From: an uncultured Solobacterium sp. | Lineage (GTDB): Bacteria; Bacillota_I; Bacilli_A; Erysipelotrichales; Erysipelotrichaceae | Length of the DNA stretch: 64,000 nucleotides | Reading direction: 5' to 3' | Assembly (NCBI GenBank): GCA_900552125.1 | Contig: URYK01000007.1 | Span: forward strand, 24,179 to 88,178 | Shown here: in pieces, positions 34,890-44,377 of the stretch | Layout: each line of letters starts with the position of its first letter | How positions within the stretch are numbered: the first letter of the stretch is position 1 | The notes under the pieces: model-generated | What the model was told of the DNA's origin: nothing | The model's input: only the letters and a program-made list of their open reading frames with translations | The model's database searches: none | Program-made: the position numbers and the translations under genes

Positions 34890-34916
34890 AATAGTAAGAA
34901 GAAAGGATGTTTTCAG

Positions 34917-36347
34917 ATGAACGATAGATATGTAAGTCCACTAGGACAGCGCTATGCCAGCAAAGAAATGCAAAGTATTTTCTCTAATGATAAAAAATTT
35001 AAAACATGGAGAAAATTATGGATTGCTCTTGCGGAAAGTGAAAAAGAATTGGGATTAGATATTACACAGGAACAAATTGATGAATTAAAGGCACATGCTG
35101 AAGATATCAATTATGATGTCGCAAAAGAAAGAGAAAAAATTGTACGACATGATGTTATGAGTCATGTATATGCTTATGGTCAGCAGTGTCCAAACGCAAA
35201 AGGAATCATTCACCTGGGAGCTACTTCTTGCTTTGTAGGAGATAACACTGATTTAATAGTAATGTACGAAGCACTAGATTTAGTGAAAAAGAAAATCGTA
35301 AATGTTCTAGCAGAACTTGAAAAATTCGCGTTAGAGTATAAAGATTTACCTGTTCTAGCATTTACCCATTTTCAGCCTGCACAGCCTACTACTTTAGGTA
35401 AGCGTGCTGCAATCTGGGCACAGGATTTGTTAATGGATTACGAAGATGTTTGTTATTTATTAGAAAACAAAAAATTACGTGGATGTAAAGGTACTACTGG
35501 TACACAAGCTAGCTTTATGGAATTATTTGACAATGATGAAGAAAAAGTAAAACAGCTTGATCAGTTAGTTGCTAATAAAATGGGATATGAAAAATCTTAT
35601 CCAGTCAGCACTCAAACATATTCACGTAAAGTAGATTCTCGTATTCTAAACGTGTTAAGTTCTATTGCACAGAGTGCACATAAATTCTCTAATGATATTC
35701 GTTTGCTTCAAAATTTAAAAGAAGTGGAAGAACCTTTTGAAAAAGGGCAAATTGGTTCAAGTGCTATGGCATATAAGAGAAACCCAATGCGTAGTGAACG
35801 TATGGCTTCCCTAGCAAATTATGTTATTGTAGATTCTTTAAATCCTGCAATTACAGCTGCTACACAATGGTTTGAAAGAACACTAGATGATTCCGCAAAT
35901 AAAAGAATCAGCATTCCAGAAGCTTTCTTAGCTATAGATGGTATCTTAGATTTATATTTAAATATTACTGATGGATTAGTAGTTTACCCTAAAGTAATTG
36001 AATCTCATTTAATGAAAGAACTTCCATTCATGGCGACTGAAATGATTCTTATGGATGCTGTAAAAGCTGGTGGAGATCGTCAGGAATTACATGAACATAT
36101 TCGTGTTCATTCAATGGCTGCAGGTAAAGTAGTAAAAGAAGAAGGAAAAGACAATGACTTGTTAGAACGTATTGCTAATGATGATATGTTCCCTATGAAT
36201 ATGGAAGAATTACAATCAATCATGTCCCCTAAAAACTTCGTAGGACGTGCTCCAAGTCAAACTGTTGAATTCTTTAAGGAACATATCGATCCGATATTAG
36301 AAACTGAAAAAGATTCTCTAGGACTACACGCAGATATAAATGTATAA
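34917..36347 (+). CDS. purB: Adenylosuccinate lyase
   Basis: It removes fumarate from SAICAR and from adenylosuccinate, thus acting twice in AMP synthesis. The fumarase/aspartase superfamily signature GSSAMAYKRNP is present with the flexible catalytic loop Ser. HLGATSCFVGDN and KGTTGTQAS are further active-site segments. Length 476. AAAGGATG lies before the ATG. It is the second gene of purC-purB and ends at a strong terminator, facing purA. Confidence 0.95.
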   Translation: MNDRYVSPLGQRYASKEMQSIFSNDKKFKTWRKLWIALAESEKELGLDITQEQIDELKAHAEDINYDVAKEREKIVRHDVMSHVYAYGQQCPNAKGIIHLGATSCFVGDNTDLIVMYEALDLVKKKIVNVLAELEKFALEYKDLPVLAFTHFQPAQPTTLGKRAAIWAQDLLMDYEDVCYLLENKKLRGCKGTTGTQASFMELFDNDEEKVKQLDQLVANKMGYEKSYPVSTQTYSRKVDSRILNVLSSIAQSAHKFSNDIRLLQNLKEVEEPFEKGQIGSSAMAYKRNPMRSERMASLANYVIVDSLNPAITAATQWFERTLDDSANKRISIPEAFLAIDGILDLYLNITDGLVVYPKVIESHLMKELPFMATEMILMDAVKAGGDRQELHEHIRVHSMAAGKVVKEEGKDNDLLERIANDDMFPMNMEELQSIMSPKNFVGRAPSQTVEFFKEHIDPILETEKDSLGLHADINV

Positions 36348-36354
36348 TACATAT

Positions 36355-36389
36355 AAAAGTGATAGCTTTGTTGGGCTATCGCTTTTTTT
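36355..36389 (+). terminator. Terminator after purB
   Basis: AAAGTGATAGC pairs with GCTATCGCTTT around an eight-base loop, followed by T residues. Confidence 0.88.
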
Positions 36390-36419
36390 ATGCTTCATAA
36401 TAATAGATTTATAAATATG

Positions 36420-36450
36420 AAAAAGCATATGCAATTAAACATATGCTTCA
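36420..36450 (-). terminator. Terminator after purA
   Basis: On the minus strand AAGCATATG (36440-36448) pairs with CATATGCTT (36423-36431), then TTTTTC. Confidence 0.82.
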
Positions 36451-36455
36451 TATCT

Positions 36456-37763
<1,308 letters not shown>

Positions 37764-37801
37764 TCAAAGCAGTATGAATTGAGATCAAAAAATCCTAGAA
37801 T

Positions 37802-37810
37802 ATTATAGCA
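37802..37810 (-). promoter_or_regulatory. Extended -10 promoter of purA
   Basis: On the minus strand TG-C-TATAAT with the hexamer at 37802-37807. About 60 bases upstream of the start codon; the -35 is weak. Confidence 0.5.
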
Positions 37811-37892
37811 GATAATATGTAAAAAATAAATATCGAATTTACTGAAAATCATTTTCATTACTATAAATTATTTATTGGAAAGCATATAAAAC

Positions 37893-37921
37893 AAAGAGAT
37901 CTTGCATTTCTACAAGATCCT
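37893..37921 (-). terminator. Terminator after mrp
   Basis: On the minus strand GATCTTG (37913-37919) pairs with CAAGATC (37898-37904), followed by a T-rich tail. Confidence 0.75.
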
Positions 37922-37928
37922 TATATTG

Positions 37929-38762
37929 TTATTTTGTTGTTTCAATTAACTTATCTACTGCAGGTTTGATCCATTCATACATCTGGTTTGCTGTTTCTGT
38001 ACCAAAATCATCATCTTTATAAATCTGTGAAATTGTATCCATCATTGGTAGTTCAGCCCATAATGGTACATCATTTTCTTTCACAAATTGTTCTACATTT
38101 TTCTGTTGGAAGATTTCAATTCGTTTGCCGCAATCAGGACAAACAACATAGCTCATGTTTTCAATAATACCCATTACTGGAATATTACATTGTTTACACA
38201 TATTAATAGCTTTTGATACAATCATAGAAACCATTGGCTGTGGTGTAGATACCATCACAACACCACTAACTGGAAGGCTTTGTAATACCGTTAAAGCTAC
38301 ATCTCCAGTACCTGGAGGCATATCAATAAATAAATAATCAAGATCTTCCCAGATTACATCAGTCCAAAATTGTTTAACCGCATTTGCGACGATAGGTCCA
38401 CGCCATATGACTGGCTGGTTTTCATCTTCCATCAAAAAGTTCAATGACATGACTTTAATACCATCTTTGTCCACAACAGGTTCAATCGCATCATTTGTTC
38501 CATAAGCTTTTGCATGTGTTAAACCCATTAAACGAGGAATGCTAGGTCCAGTGATATCTGCATCCATGATACCTACTTTATATCCTCTTCTAGCCATTGC
38601 CTTTGCTAATAAAACGCTCATACTGGATTTACCAACACCGCCTTTACCGCTCATAACTCCAATGACATGACGAATTTTATTGCGTTCATTGTTTTGAATT
38701 CCACAGCTATCTGCCTGTTTACCACAAGTTCCCTTGCTTGGACATGAATTACAGTTACTCAT
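37929..38762 (-). CDS. mrp: Mrp/NBP35-family iron-sulfur cluster carrier ATPase
   Basis: A P-loop ATPase that scaffolds and transfers Fe-S clusters. The deviant Walker A GKGGVGKSS (about 40-48) is diagnostic, and the C-terminal CPDC pair should bind the bridging cluster. Before the ATPase there is a short extra N-terminus with four cysteines (Cys4, Cys7, Cys13, Cys20; C-x2-C-x5-C-x6-C), recalling the N-terminal cluster of eukaryotic Nbp35. Length 277. AAGGAGA lies upstream of the ATG. The adjoining terminator separates it from purA. Confidence 0.9.
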   Translation of the reverse strand: MSNCNSCPSKGTCGKQADSCGIQNNERNKIRHVIGVMSGKGGVGKSSMSVLLAKAMARRGYKVGIMDADITGPSIPRLMGLTHAKAYGTNDAIEPVVDKDGIKVMSLNFLMEDENQPVIWRGPIVANAVKQFWTDVIWEDLDYLFIDMPPGTGDVALTVLQSLPVSGVVMVSTPQPMVSMIVSKAINMCKQCNIPVMGIIENMSYVVCPDCGKRIEIFQQKNVEQFVKENDVPLWAELPMMDTISQIYKDDDFGTETANQMYEWIKPAVDKLIETTK

Positions 38763-38799
38763 AAAACATACTCTCCTTATTTTTTCTCACTATATTATT

Positions 38800-39756
38800 T
38801 TACATCTTTTTATTCGATTTTCCAATGTTTTCGTTTATACCTTTATCATTTTTATTGCTTCTAGGATGATATTGATCTATAACTTCCTGTAGACGTTTAT
38901 TTTGAATGTGTGTATATATCTGTGTAGTGGTAATATCACTATGCCCTAACAACTCCTGAACAACACGCAGATCTGCTCCACCATCTAATAGATGAGAAGC
39001 AAAGCTATGTCTTAGACTATGAGCAGATAAGCGTTCATCCAATCCTAACATATGCAATCGTTTTTTTATAAATGTATGAATATATTGCCTTGTTAATGCA
39101 TTCCCTCTTTGATTGATAAAAAAACGATGAACTGTTTTCTTTTCCCATATTGGTCGTACCTCAGTTAAATATCTACGCAATATATGGATACAGGTCTCAT
39201 GCATCGGCACCATGCGCTCTTTATCCCCTTTTCCAATAACACGTATGTAACCTTGTTCGAGAAAAACCTGTGATTTCTGTAGATTACATACTTCGCTAAT
39301 TCGAAGTCCACATCCATACATCAGTTCTAGTACTGATTTTTGTAATATTTCAATAGGTTCTTTACCAAAACTCTCTAATAAAACAGTAATATCCTTTTCA
39401 TTGAAATACAAAGGTAGATGCATCTTTTTTTTACCACCTCGAACTGGTAATGAAGGATCAATGAGGTTAGGATTATGTAGACAAAGAAAACGATGAAACA
39501 TATGGATACTTGTCAGCATATGATTTACACTATTTCGCTGATGTTTCTCTAGTTCATCATTGCCTTCTTCTAATGCAGTTAAGAACGTTTGTATATCCTG
39601 AGGCAAAATGTCTTCAATTGTATTAATATGATGAGATAGTAGCCAATTCTGATATAGCAATAAATCCTGCTTATATGATTGAATAGTAGCCTGAGCCTTT
39701 CTCTCTACTGTTTGAATATATATGATATATTCATTTATTGCTTCTGAAATATTCAT
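38800..39756 (-). CDS. Tyrosine recombinase of the XerC/XerD family
   Basis: A site-specific recombinase, probably for chromosome dimer resolution at dif. It has the N-terminal SAM-like DNA-binding domain (about 1-90) and the catalytic domain with Arg in GCGLRISEV, Lys in GKGDKER, the HSLRHSFASHLL box, GHSDITTTQIY and the nucleophile Tyr. The 318 residues include a charged C-terminal extension of about 20 residues. Neighbours are core genes and I find no att-like repeats, so it is not taken as a phage integrase. Whether it is XerC or XerD cannot be told by eye. Confidence 0.88.
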   Translation of the reverse strand: MNISEAINEYIIYIQTVERKAQATIQSYKQDLLLYQNWLLSHHINTIEDILPQDIQTFLTALEEGNDELEKHQRNSVNHMLTSIHMFHRFLCLHNPNLIDPSLPVRGGKKKMHLPLYFNEKDITVLLESFGKEPIEILQKSVLELMYGCGLRISEVCNLQKSQVFLEQGYIRVIGKGDKERMVPMHETCIHILRRYLTEVRPIWEKKTVHRFFINQRGNALTRQYIHTFIKKRLHMLGLDERLSAHSLRHSFASHLLDGGADLRVVQELLGHSDITTTQIYTHIQNKRLQEVIDQYHPRSNKNDKGINENIGKSNKKM

Positions 39757-40415
39757 CGTTCCACCATACGAGGTTTTAAAACATGCGTATGTTCTTCTCC
39801 ATCTTTAACTGCTTCAATTAAAACACTTACTGCTTCATCTCTATTCTCATCATATACAAACTGTAGTGTTCTTGTTTGTAAACGATATTTTTTTAATACA
39901 TATATTATTTCTGATATACGTGATGGACGATGTACTAAATACATTCTTCCTTTTTTATCTAATAATTCACTAGCTTTTTTGCATAAACGATCCAGTGTGA
40001 GATACTGTTCATGTCTAGCTATCTGAAGTGTTTTAGATTCATTTATATTAGATGATTCATTTACTTTAAAATAAGGCGGATTACATACAATGACATCTAC
40101 CTTCGGTAAATCAATATCACATACATCACCTGTAATTAAATTAACTTCATCTATTTTATGGTGTTTCATATTCTTTTCCGCAACTTGAATTGCTTCTTCT
40201 TGGATATCAACTCCAATTAGTTTTGTTGCTCCCTTTTGATGAGCCGCAAGTAATAATGCACCATTGTTTGTTCCTATGTCTAATACTGTCTCATTCTTAC
40301 GAATTTGCATAAATTCTGCTAATAGAGCGGTATCGGTATTGATACGAAACATTTTCTTATGCTGATATAAATAAATATCCGTTCCATGTATATAATCATA
40401 TGTGTATTCTTCCAT
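39753..40415 (-). CDS. trmN6: tRNA1(Val) A37 N6-methyltransferase-like protein
   Basis: A class I methyltransferase that makes m6A37 in tRNA1-Val (E. coli YfiC, B. subtilis YabB family). Motif I is VLDIGTNNGALLL (about 43-55), the acidic strand GVDIQEEA follows, and the catalytic motif IV is NPPYFK. Length 220. GGAGGAATTCT precedes the ATG. It overlaps the downstream recombinase by four bases. Substrate is assigned by family resemblance only. Confidence 0.85.
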   Translation of the reverse strand: MEEYTYDYIHGTDIYLYQHKKMFRINTDTALLAEFMQIRKNETVLDIGTNNGALLLAAHQKGATKLIGVDIQEEAIQVAEKNMKHHKIDEVNLITGDVCDIDLPKVDVIVCNPPYFKVNESSNINESKTLQIARHEQYLTLDRLCKKASELLDKKGRMYLVHRPSRISEIIYVLKKYRLQTRTLQFVYDENRDEAVSVLIEAVKDGEEHTHVLKPRMVER

Positions 40416-40453
40416 AGAATTCCTCCATTACGTATTACTATTATAACGGAACT

Positions 40454-41056
40454 TTACATTAAATTAAATAGTTTAATTAACTGAATTACTAATGTAGATT
40501 TTAAGTAACTTCCCGCAAGAACTATTATAAAACATATAAAGATGTCATTTAAAATACTATTAAATAACTGCTTAAAGTTTAAACGATGACGATTCGTGGT
40601 TGAATACATGATATACATGGATAACTGAATAGCACTTGCGCAAATAAGATAAGTAGCTAATAAATCCATTAATACCTGAGGAAACAATGTTAATACAATA
40701 CCTGCTATACCTTTTAGATGATAAGAATAAACAAATAAAGCACATGAGAATCCAATCTGCATACCTTTTGAAAATACAATTAAACTGATAATTGGTATTC
40801 CCGCAAGTGAAGTTCCTAATAGAAATACAAATACAATAAACATAATACCATTAAAAAACTGTGATACAAATAATTCATAAGTATTGCTTGTAGAATCCAT
40901 TGTCGTAAGATAACTTGCTAAGCTTTTTATATCATTTACATCTATAATTTTTGATAACATGATCCCCATAAAAAAACCACAAGCTATTAATATGCTGATA
41001 AACAAATATACATTGTGATATTTCTTTAGAAATCCCTGATATGTTTTCTTTTTCAT
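40454..41056 (-). CDS. spoIIM: Stage II sporulation protein M
   Basis: A membrane component of the DMP engulfment machine (SpoIID-SpoIIM-SpoIIP) that remodels septal peptidoglycan; SpoIIM anchors SpoIIP. The 200-residue protein has about five hydrophobic helices (near 15-35, 68-92, 95-115, 118-150 and 165-185), the stage II M/UPF family layout. GAGGTGATATC precedes the ATG. In B. subtilis spoIIM is near ripX (xerD), as here. A terminator for dinB separates it from that gene upstream. Confidence 0.88.
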   Translation of the reverse strand: MKKKTYQGFLKKYHNVYLFISILIACGFFMGIMLSKIIDVNDIKSLASYLTTMDSTSNTYELFVSQFFNGIMFIVFVFLLGTSLAGIPIISLIVFSKGMQIGFSCALFVYSYHLKGIAGIVLTLFPQVLMDLLATYLICASAIQLSMYIMYSTTNRHRLNFKQLFNSILNDIFICFIIVLAGSYLKSTLVIQLIKLFNLM

Positions 41057-41083
41057 GATATCACCTCTATTACATCATATGAA

Positions 41084-41110
41084 AAAAAGAAGGTATGTTT
41101 TCTACCTTCT
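41084..41110 (-). terminator. Terminator after dinB
   Basis: On the minus strand AGAAGGTA pairs with TACCTTCT around a short loop, then a run of T residues. Confidence 0.88.
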
Positions 41111-41127
41111 CATCGACAAATATCTAG

Positions 41128-42297
41128 CTATTTTTTATGAAGATCGCTTGCTCTTATTAAAGGTGCACCAGGAATCTGTGCATTAAGTTCTTTCAATACA
41201 TCCTGAACATTATTCGTAGGTGTGATATCATGCTGAAATAAATTAATTTGTTCAATTGTTTTTAATGATGAATATAAAGAACCCAATCCAATTCCTAAAT
41301 GACGTATTTCTTTTCCATTATAATGCCGATCAAAGAGTAATAGTGCATGTTCAAATAAAGTATTAGCATCATCTGTATAACCCTGAATTCCTGTAGAACG
41401 TACTGCATTAGTAAAATCATAATAGCGTATAGATAAAGAAATCAAAGAGCCCTTGATATGATCTTCTTTTGCACGTCTGCTTAAAGATATGGCTAGTCTC
41501 TTTAATACAGTTTTAACTTCATCATAATCACTAATATCACGATCCAGTGTAGTAGATTGTGATATGGATTGAACACTTGTATTAAAGGTTAACTGATTAG
41601 AACCATTCCCTCTTGCATGCTGAATATGTGTATATGCATGTTTTCCTAATAAAGACATAATCTTCGATTCATTCTTTGGATCTGCAAGATCTTGAATTGT
41701 AGTAATACCATTTTGTATTAATAAAGGTACCGTCTTTTTTCCTATTCCCCACATATCACCGATAGGAAGAGGCCAAAGTTTTTTGGGAACTTCCTGTTTT
41801 CTTAGAATTGTAATTCCCATTGGTTTTCGCATATCACTTGCCATTTTCGCTAAAAACTTATTAGGTGCTACCCCAATACTGCAAGGGAGCTTTAAATCCT
41901 GATAAACACTTTTTTGAATTTGCCAAGCTAAATCTAATGGACGCTTATAATTTTTAATTACATCTGTAACATCCATATAGCATTCATCGATACTTGCTGG
42001 TTCTATTAAGTTTGAGAAACGATGCAAATATTTAAAGAAACGCTGACTTAGCTCTTCATACCAGCCATAATCACCTTGTACAACAACTAAATTCGGACAT
42101 TTTTCTTGTGCCATATGTAAAGGCATTGCGCTATGTACACCATATTTTCTAGCCTCATAACTGGCTGTACTTACAACACTTCTTCTATGTAAGCCAGCAA
42201 CGACTACCGGTTGTCCTTCTAAGGCAGAATTTTTTAAGATTTCTGCACTTGCGAAAAATGAATTTAAATCGATATGAAATATTACTTTTCCTGCCAT
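41128..42297 (-). CDS. dinB: DNA polymerase IV (Y family)
   Basis: An error-prone translesion polymerase. The catalytic carboxylates lie in FHIDLNSFFAS (first aspartate) and in ASIDECYMDVTD (second Asp-Glu pair). The YEARKYGV fingers motif, the thumb helix-hairpin-helix and the little-finger domain follow. Length 389. There is no recognisable clamp-binding tail beyond the C-terminus (ends LIRASDLHKK). GGGGTAA precedes the ATG. I do not see a LexA box upstream. Confidence 0.93.
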   Translation of the reverse strand: MAGKVIFHIDLNSFFASAEILKNSALEGQPVVVAGLHRRSVVSTASYEARKYGVHSAMPLHMAQEKCPNLVVVQGDYGWYEELSQRFFKYLHRFSNLIEPASIDECYMDVTDVIKNYKRPLDLAWQIQKSVYQDLKLPCSIGVAPNKFLAKMASDMRKPMGITILRKQEVPKKLWPLPIGDMWGIGKKTVPLLIQNGITTIQDLADPKNESKIMSLLGKHAYTHIQHARGNGSNQLTFNTSVQSISQSTTLDRDISDYDEVKTVLKRLAISLSRRAKEDHIKGSLISLSIRYYDFTNAVRSTGIQGYTDDANTLFEHALLLFDRHYNGKEIRHLGIGLGSLYSSLKTIEQINLFQHDITPTNNVQDVLKELNAQIPGAPLIRASDLHKK

Positions 42298-42346
42298 AAA
42301 TTACCCCATTTCATCTATTAAGTATAAATGATTTTAGGATGAATTA

Positions 42347-43180
42347 CTAGCGAAAAGTTTGTATCACATTCTTTTTGTTATGTAATCGATGTTCTAATCG
42401 AAGTTTGTCCGATATCATCGCAATAAATTCAGAATTTGTTGGTTTCGCTTTACTTGCCGATATTGTATATCCAAAGATATCATCAATGGCATCAATATTT
42501 CCTCTGCTCCACGCAACTTCAATAGCATGGCGTATGGCCCTTTCGACACGTGATGCTGTAGTTGCATATTTACGGGCAATTTCTGGATATAATACTTTCG
42601 TGATCTGTCCTAAAAAATCAACATCAAGATAAGTTTCTAGAATAGCTGTACGTAGATACATATATCCTTTAATATGTGCTGGAATTCCGATTTCATGTAA
42701 GAGATCTGTTATTTCTGATTCCAGCTGCAGTTTATGTATACGCTGTTTCTCTTCTTCGTCAAGATTTACCTTTACTACTCTATCTAACATTTTTTCCTTT
42801 TGAGCATATCCTACAATAAAGTTTATTTTATCGCATAACTGATTAATTTCAAATGGTTTCATTAATATATAGTCAATGTCATAATTTTGAACCTGTGAAA
42901 TAATGACATCATTCACAAAAGGTGTCGTACAAATTATATGATCTATTTGAATATGATTTTTCTTTAAATCATGCAAAACACTGATTCCATCTTTCTGTGG
43001 CATAATTAAATCAAGAATTAATATATCCAGATGCTTCCCTCTAAGTTCATGAATACACTTTTCTCCATTTACAGCACTTCCGATTACATGATACCTGTCA
43101 TTCTTAATAATTTCCTCTTTCATACAATGCAGCATTTCCACACTATCATCTACTACATATACATTTAGTTTGCTGTTCAT
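42347..43180 (-). CDS. spo0A: Sporulation master regulator Spo0A
   Basis: A response regulator that commits the cell to sporulation once phosphorylated. The receiver domain (about 1-125) has VYVVDDS and the phospho-acceptor aspartate in LILDLIMP. The C-terminal Spo0A DNA-binding domain carries the invariant recognition helix [17 protein letters not shown]. The start is the ATG encoding [13 protein letters not shown], giving 277 residues; a longer frame lacks a ribosome binding site. It follows spoIVB as in all sporulating Bacillota. A Spo0A box and a weak promoter lie upstream. Confidence 0.97.
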   Translation of the reverse strand: MNSKLNVYVVDDSVEMLHCMKEEIIKNDRYHVIGSAVNGEKCIHELRGKHLDILILDLIMPQKDGISVLHDLKKNHIQIDHIICTTPFVNDVIISQVQNYDIDYILMKPFEINQLCDKINFIVGYAQKEKMLDRVVKVNLDEEEKQRIHKLQLESEITDLLHEIGIPAHIKGYMYLRTAILETYLDVDFLGQITKVLYPEIARKYATTASRVERAIRHAIEVAWSRGNIDAIDDIFGYTISASKAKPTNSEFIAMISDKLRLEHRLHNKKNVIQTFR

Positions 43181-43207
43181 ACTGTTTTCTCTCTTTCTTT
43201 TAATTTT

Positions 43208-43251
43208 ATTATACACAAGGAATAGTGCAGAAATAGGATAATTATGTCGAA
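43208..43251 (-). promoter_or_regulatory. spo0A promoter region with a perfect Spo0A box
   Basis: On the minus strand TATAAT lies at 43208-43213, with a poor -35 (CTATTT at 43231-43236). The plus strand carries TGTCGAA, the 0A-box core, at 43245-43251, centred about 40 bases upstream of the expected start site. A poor -35 plus an activator site suggests autoregulation. Confidence 0.55.
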
Positions 43252-43280
43252 TTAAAGAAAATATATTACAATATTATCCA

Positions 43281-43310
43281 AAAAAAGAAAAAGAGCGACG
43301 ATTGTCGTTC
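43281..43310 (-). terminator. Terminator after spoIVB
   Basis: On the minus strand GAACGAC (43304-43310) pairs with GTCGCTC (43293-43299), one mismatch, followed by a long T-rich tail. Confidence 0.75.
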
Positions 43311-43324
43311 CTTCAATATACATA

Positions 43325-44326
43325 TTAAGTCAAATTCCTAGATTTTTCCAACATCCATTCAATATATACTCCATAACCCTTTGATGGATTAGAAGTTACT
43401 ACATGAGTTACTGCCCCTATGATTTTTCCATCCTGGACAATGGGAGATCCACTCATTCCCTGCACGATACCATTTGAAATAGAAGAAAGGCTATCGTCTG
43501 CTATCACAAACTCTATTCCTTTTGGTTCTGCCTGATTTTGTGAATGTGTTTTAGTAATTTCGATTGTAAATGGCTCAATTACATTTCCTTTCACAACTGT
43601 ATACATAACTGCTTTCCCAGTATGAACTTCATTTTGATTAGCCCAAGGAAATTTCTTTATTTCAGTTAATAGCTGATGATATTTCCCATAAATACCTATA
43701 TTAGTATTTGTAAGAATATTCGCAAAAGAGTTAGAAAAATTTATTTCCGCATGTTTCTCACCTGGATTATGCTTTTCTGCTTTTGTGATAGAAACTACAT
43801 TTGAAGTATATAAAGAACCATCAGATACGTTCGCTATCTTTTTCACATCAGTATCCATGATTTCATGCCCTAAGGCTCCATACATTTGATTATATGGATC
43901 ATAATACGTTAGCGTTCCAACACCAATAATACTATCTTTTACATATAAACCGCTTTTGAAGGTATTACTTGATGTATCATATGTCGTCTTTAATGAAGAT
44001 TCAATAGTTTTATCATTTCTTCGAATAGTCACTGGAATATCATTAACTTCTTCCTGATATAAAGACAACTGCTGATATAATTCCTGTAGAGTTGTCACTT
44101 TCTGATTGTTAATCTCAACTATAACATCCGCACTCTGTATAGTTTTTGTTGGCTGATAGGTTTCTCCGTTAATAGAAAATGAATATGTTCCTATTACTAA
44201 TATACCGTCATATTGTATCTTAATGCCTATACTATCACCACCTAGATATAATTCATCATTAGCATAAACAGTAGTTGAGAAAACAGCCAGACATAAGGAA
44301 AGACAAGCAACTACTTTCTTAAACAA
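43325..44326 (-). CDS. spoIVB: SpoIVB peptidase (S55 family)
   Basis: A serine protease secreted from the forespore that triggers pro-sigma-K processing. It has a signal peptide (about 1-22), a PDZ domain (about 50-115) and the S55 domain, with catalytic His in GALGHEIMD and Ser in GMSGSPIV. The start is a TTG coding for MFKKVVAC, eight bases after GGAGG; the GTG further upstream overlaps that site. Length 333. A possible sigma-G-type promoter (TGACAT, 18 bases, CACACTA on the minus strand) precedes it, which I hold only weakly. Confidence 0.93.
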   Translation of the reverse strand: MFKKVVACLSLCLAVFSTTVYANDELYLGGDSIGIKIQYDGILVIGTYSFSINGETYQPTKTIQSADVIVEINNQKVTTLQELYQQLSLYQEEVNDIPVTIRRNDKTIESSLKTTYDTSSNTFKSGLYVKDSIIGVGTLTYYDPYNQMYGALGHEIMDTDVKKIANVSDGSLYTSNVVSITKAEKHNPGEKHAEINFSNSFANILTNTNIGIYGKYHQLLTEIKKFPWANQNEVHTGKAVMYTVVKGNVIEPFTIEITKTHSQNQAEPKGIEFVIADDSLSSISNGIVQGMSGSPIVQDGKIIGAVTHVVTSNPSKGYGVYIEWMLEKSRNLT

Positions 44327-44377
44327 AATAACCACCTCCTAAATATAGTGTGGCTATATAGGAGATGGTCATGTCAG

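Noticed and set aside
38800..39756. Phage-type integrase marking a mobile element
   Set aside because: Catalytic layout and neighbours fit a Xer recombinase, and I saw no att repeats, phage genes or composition shift nearby.
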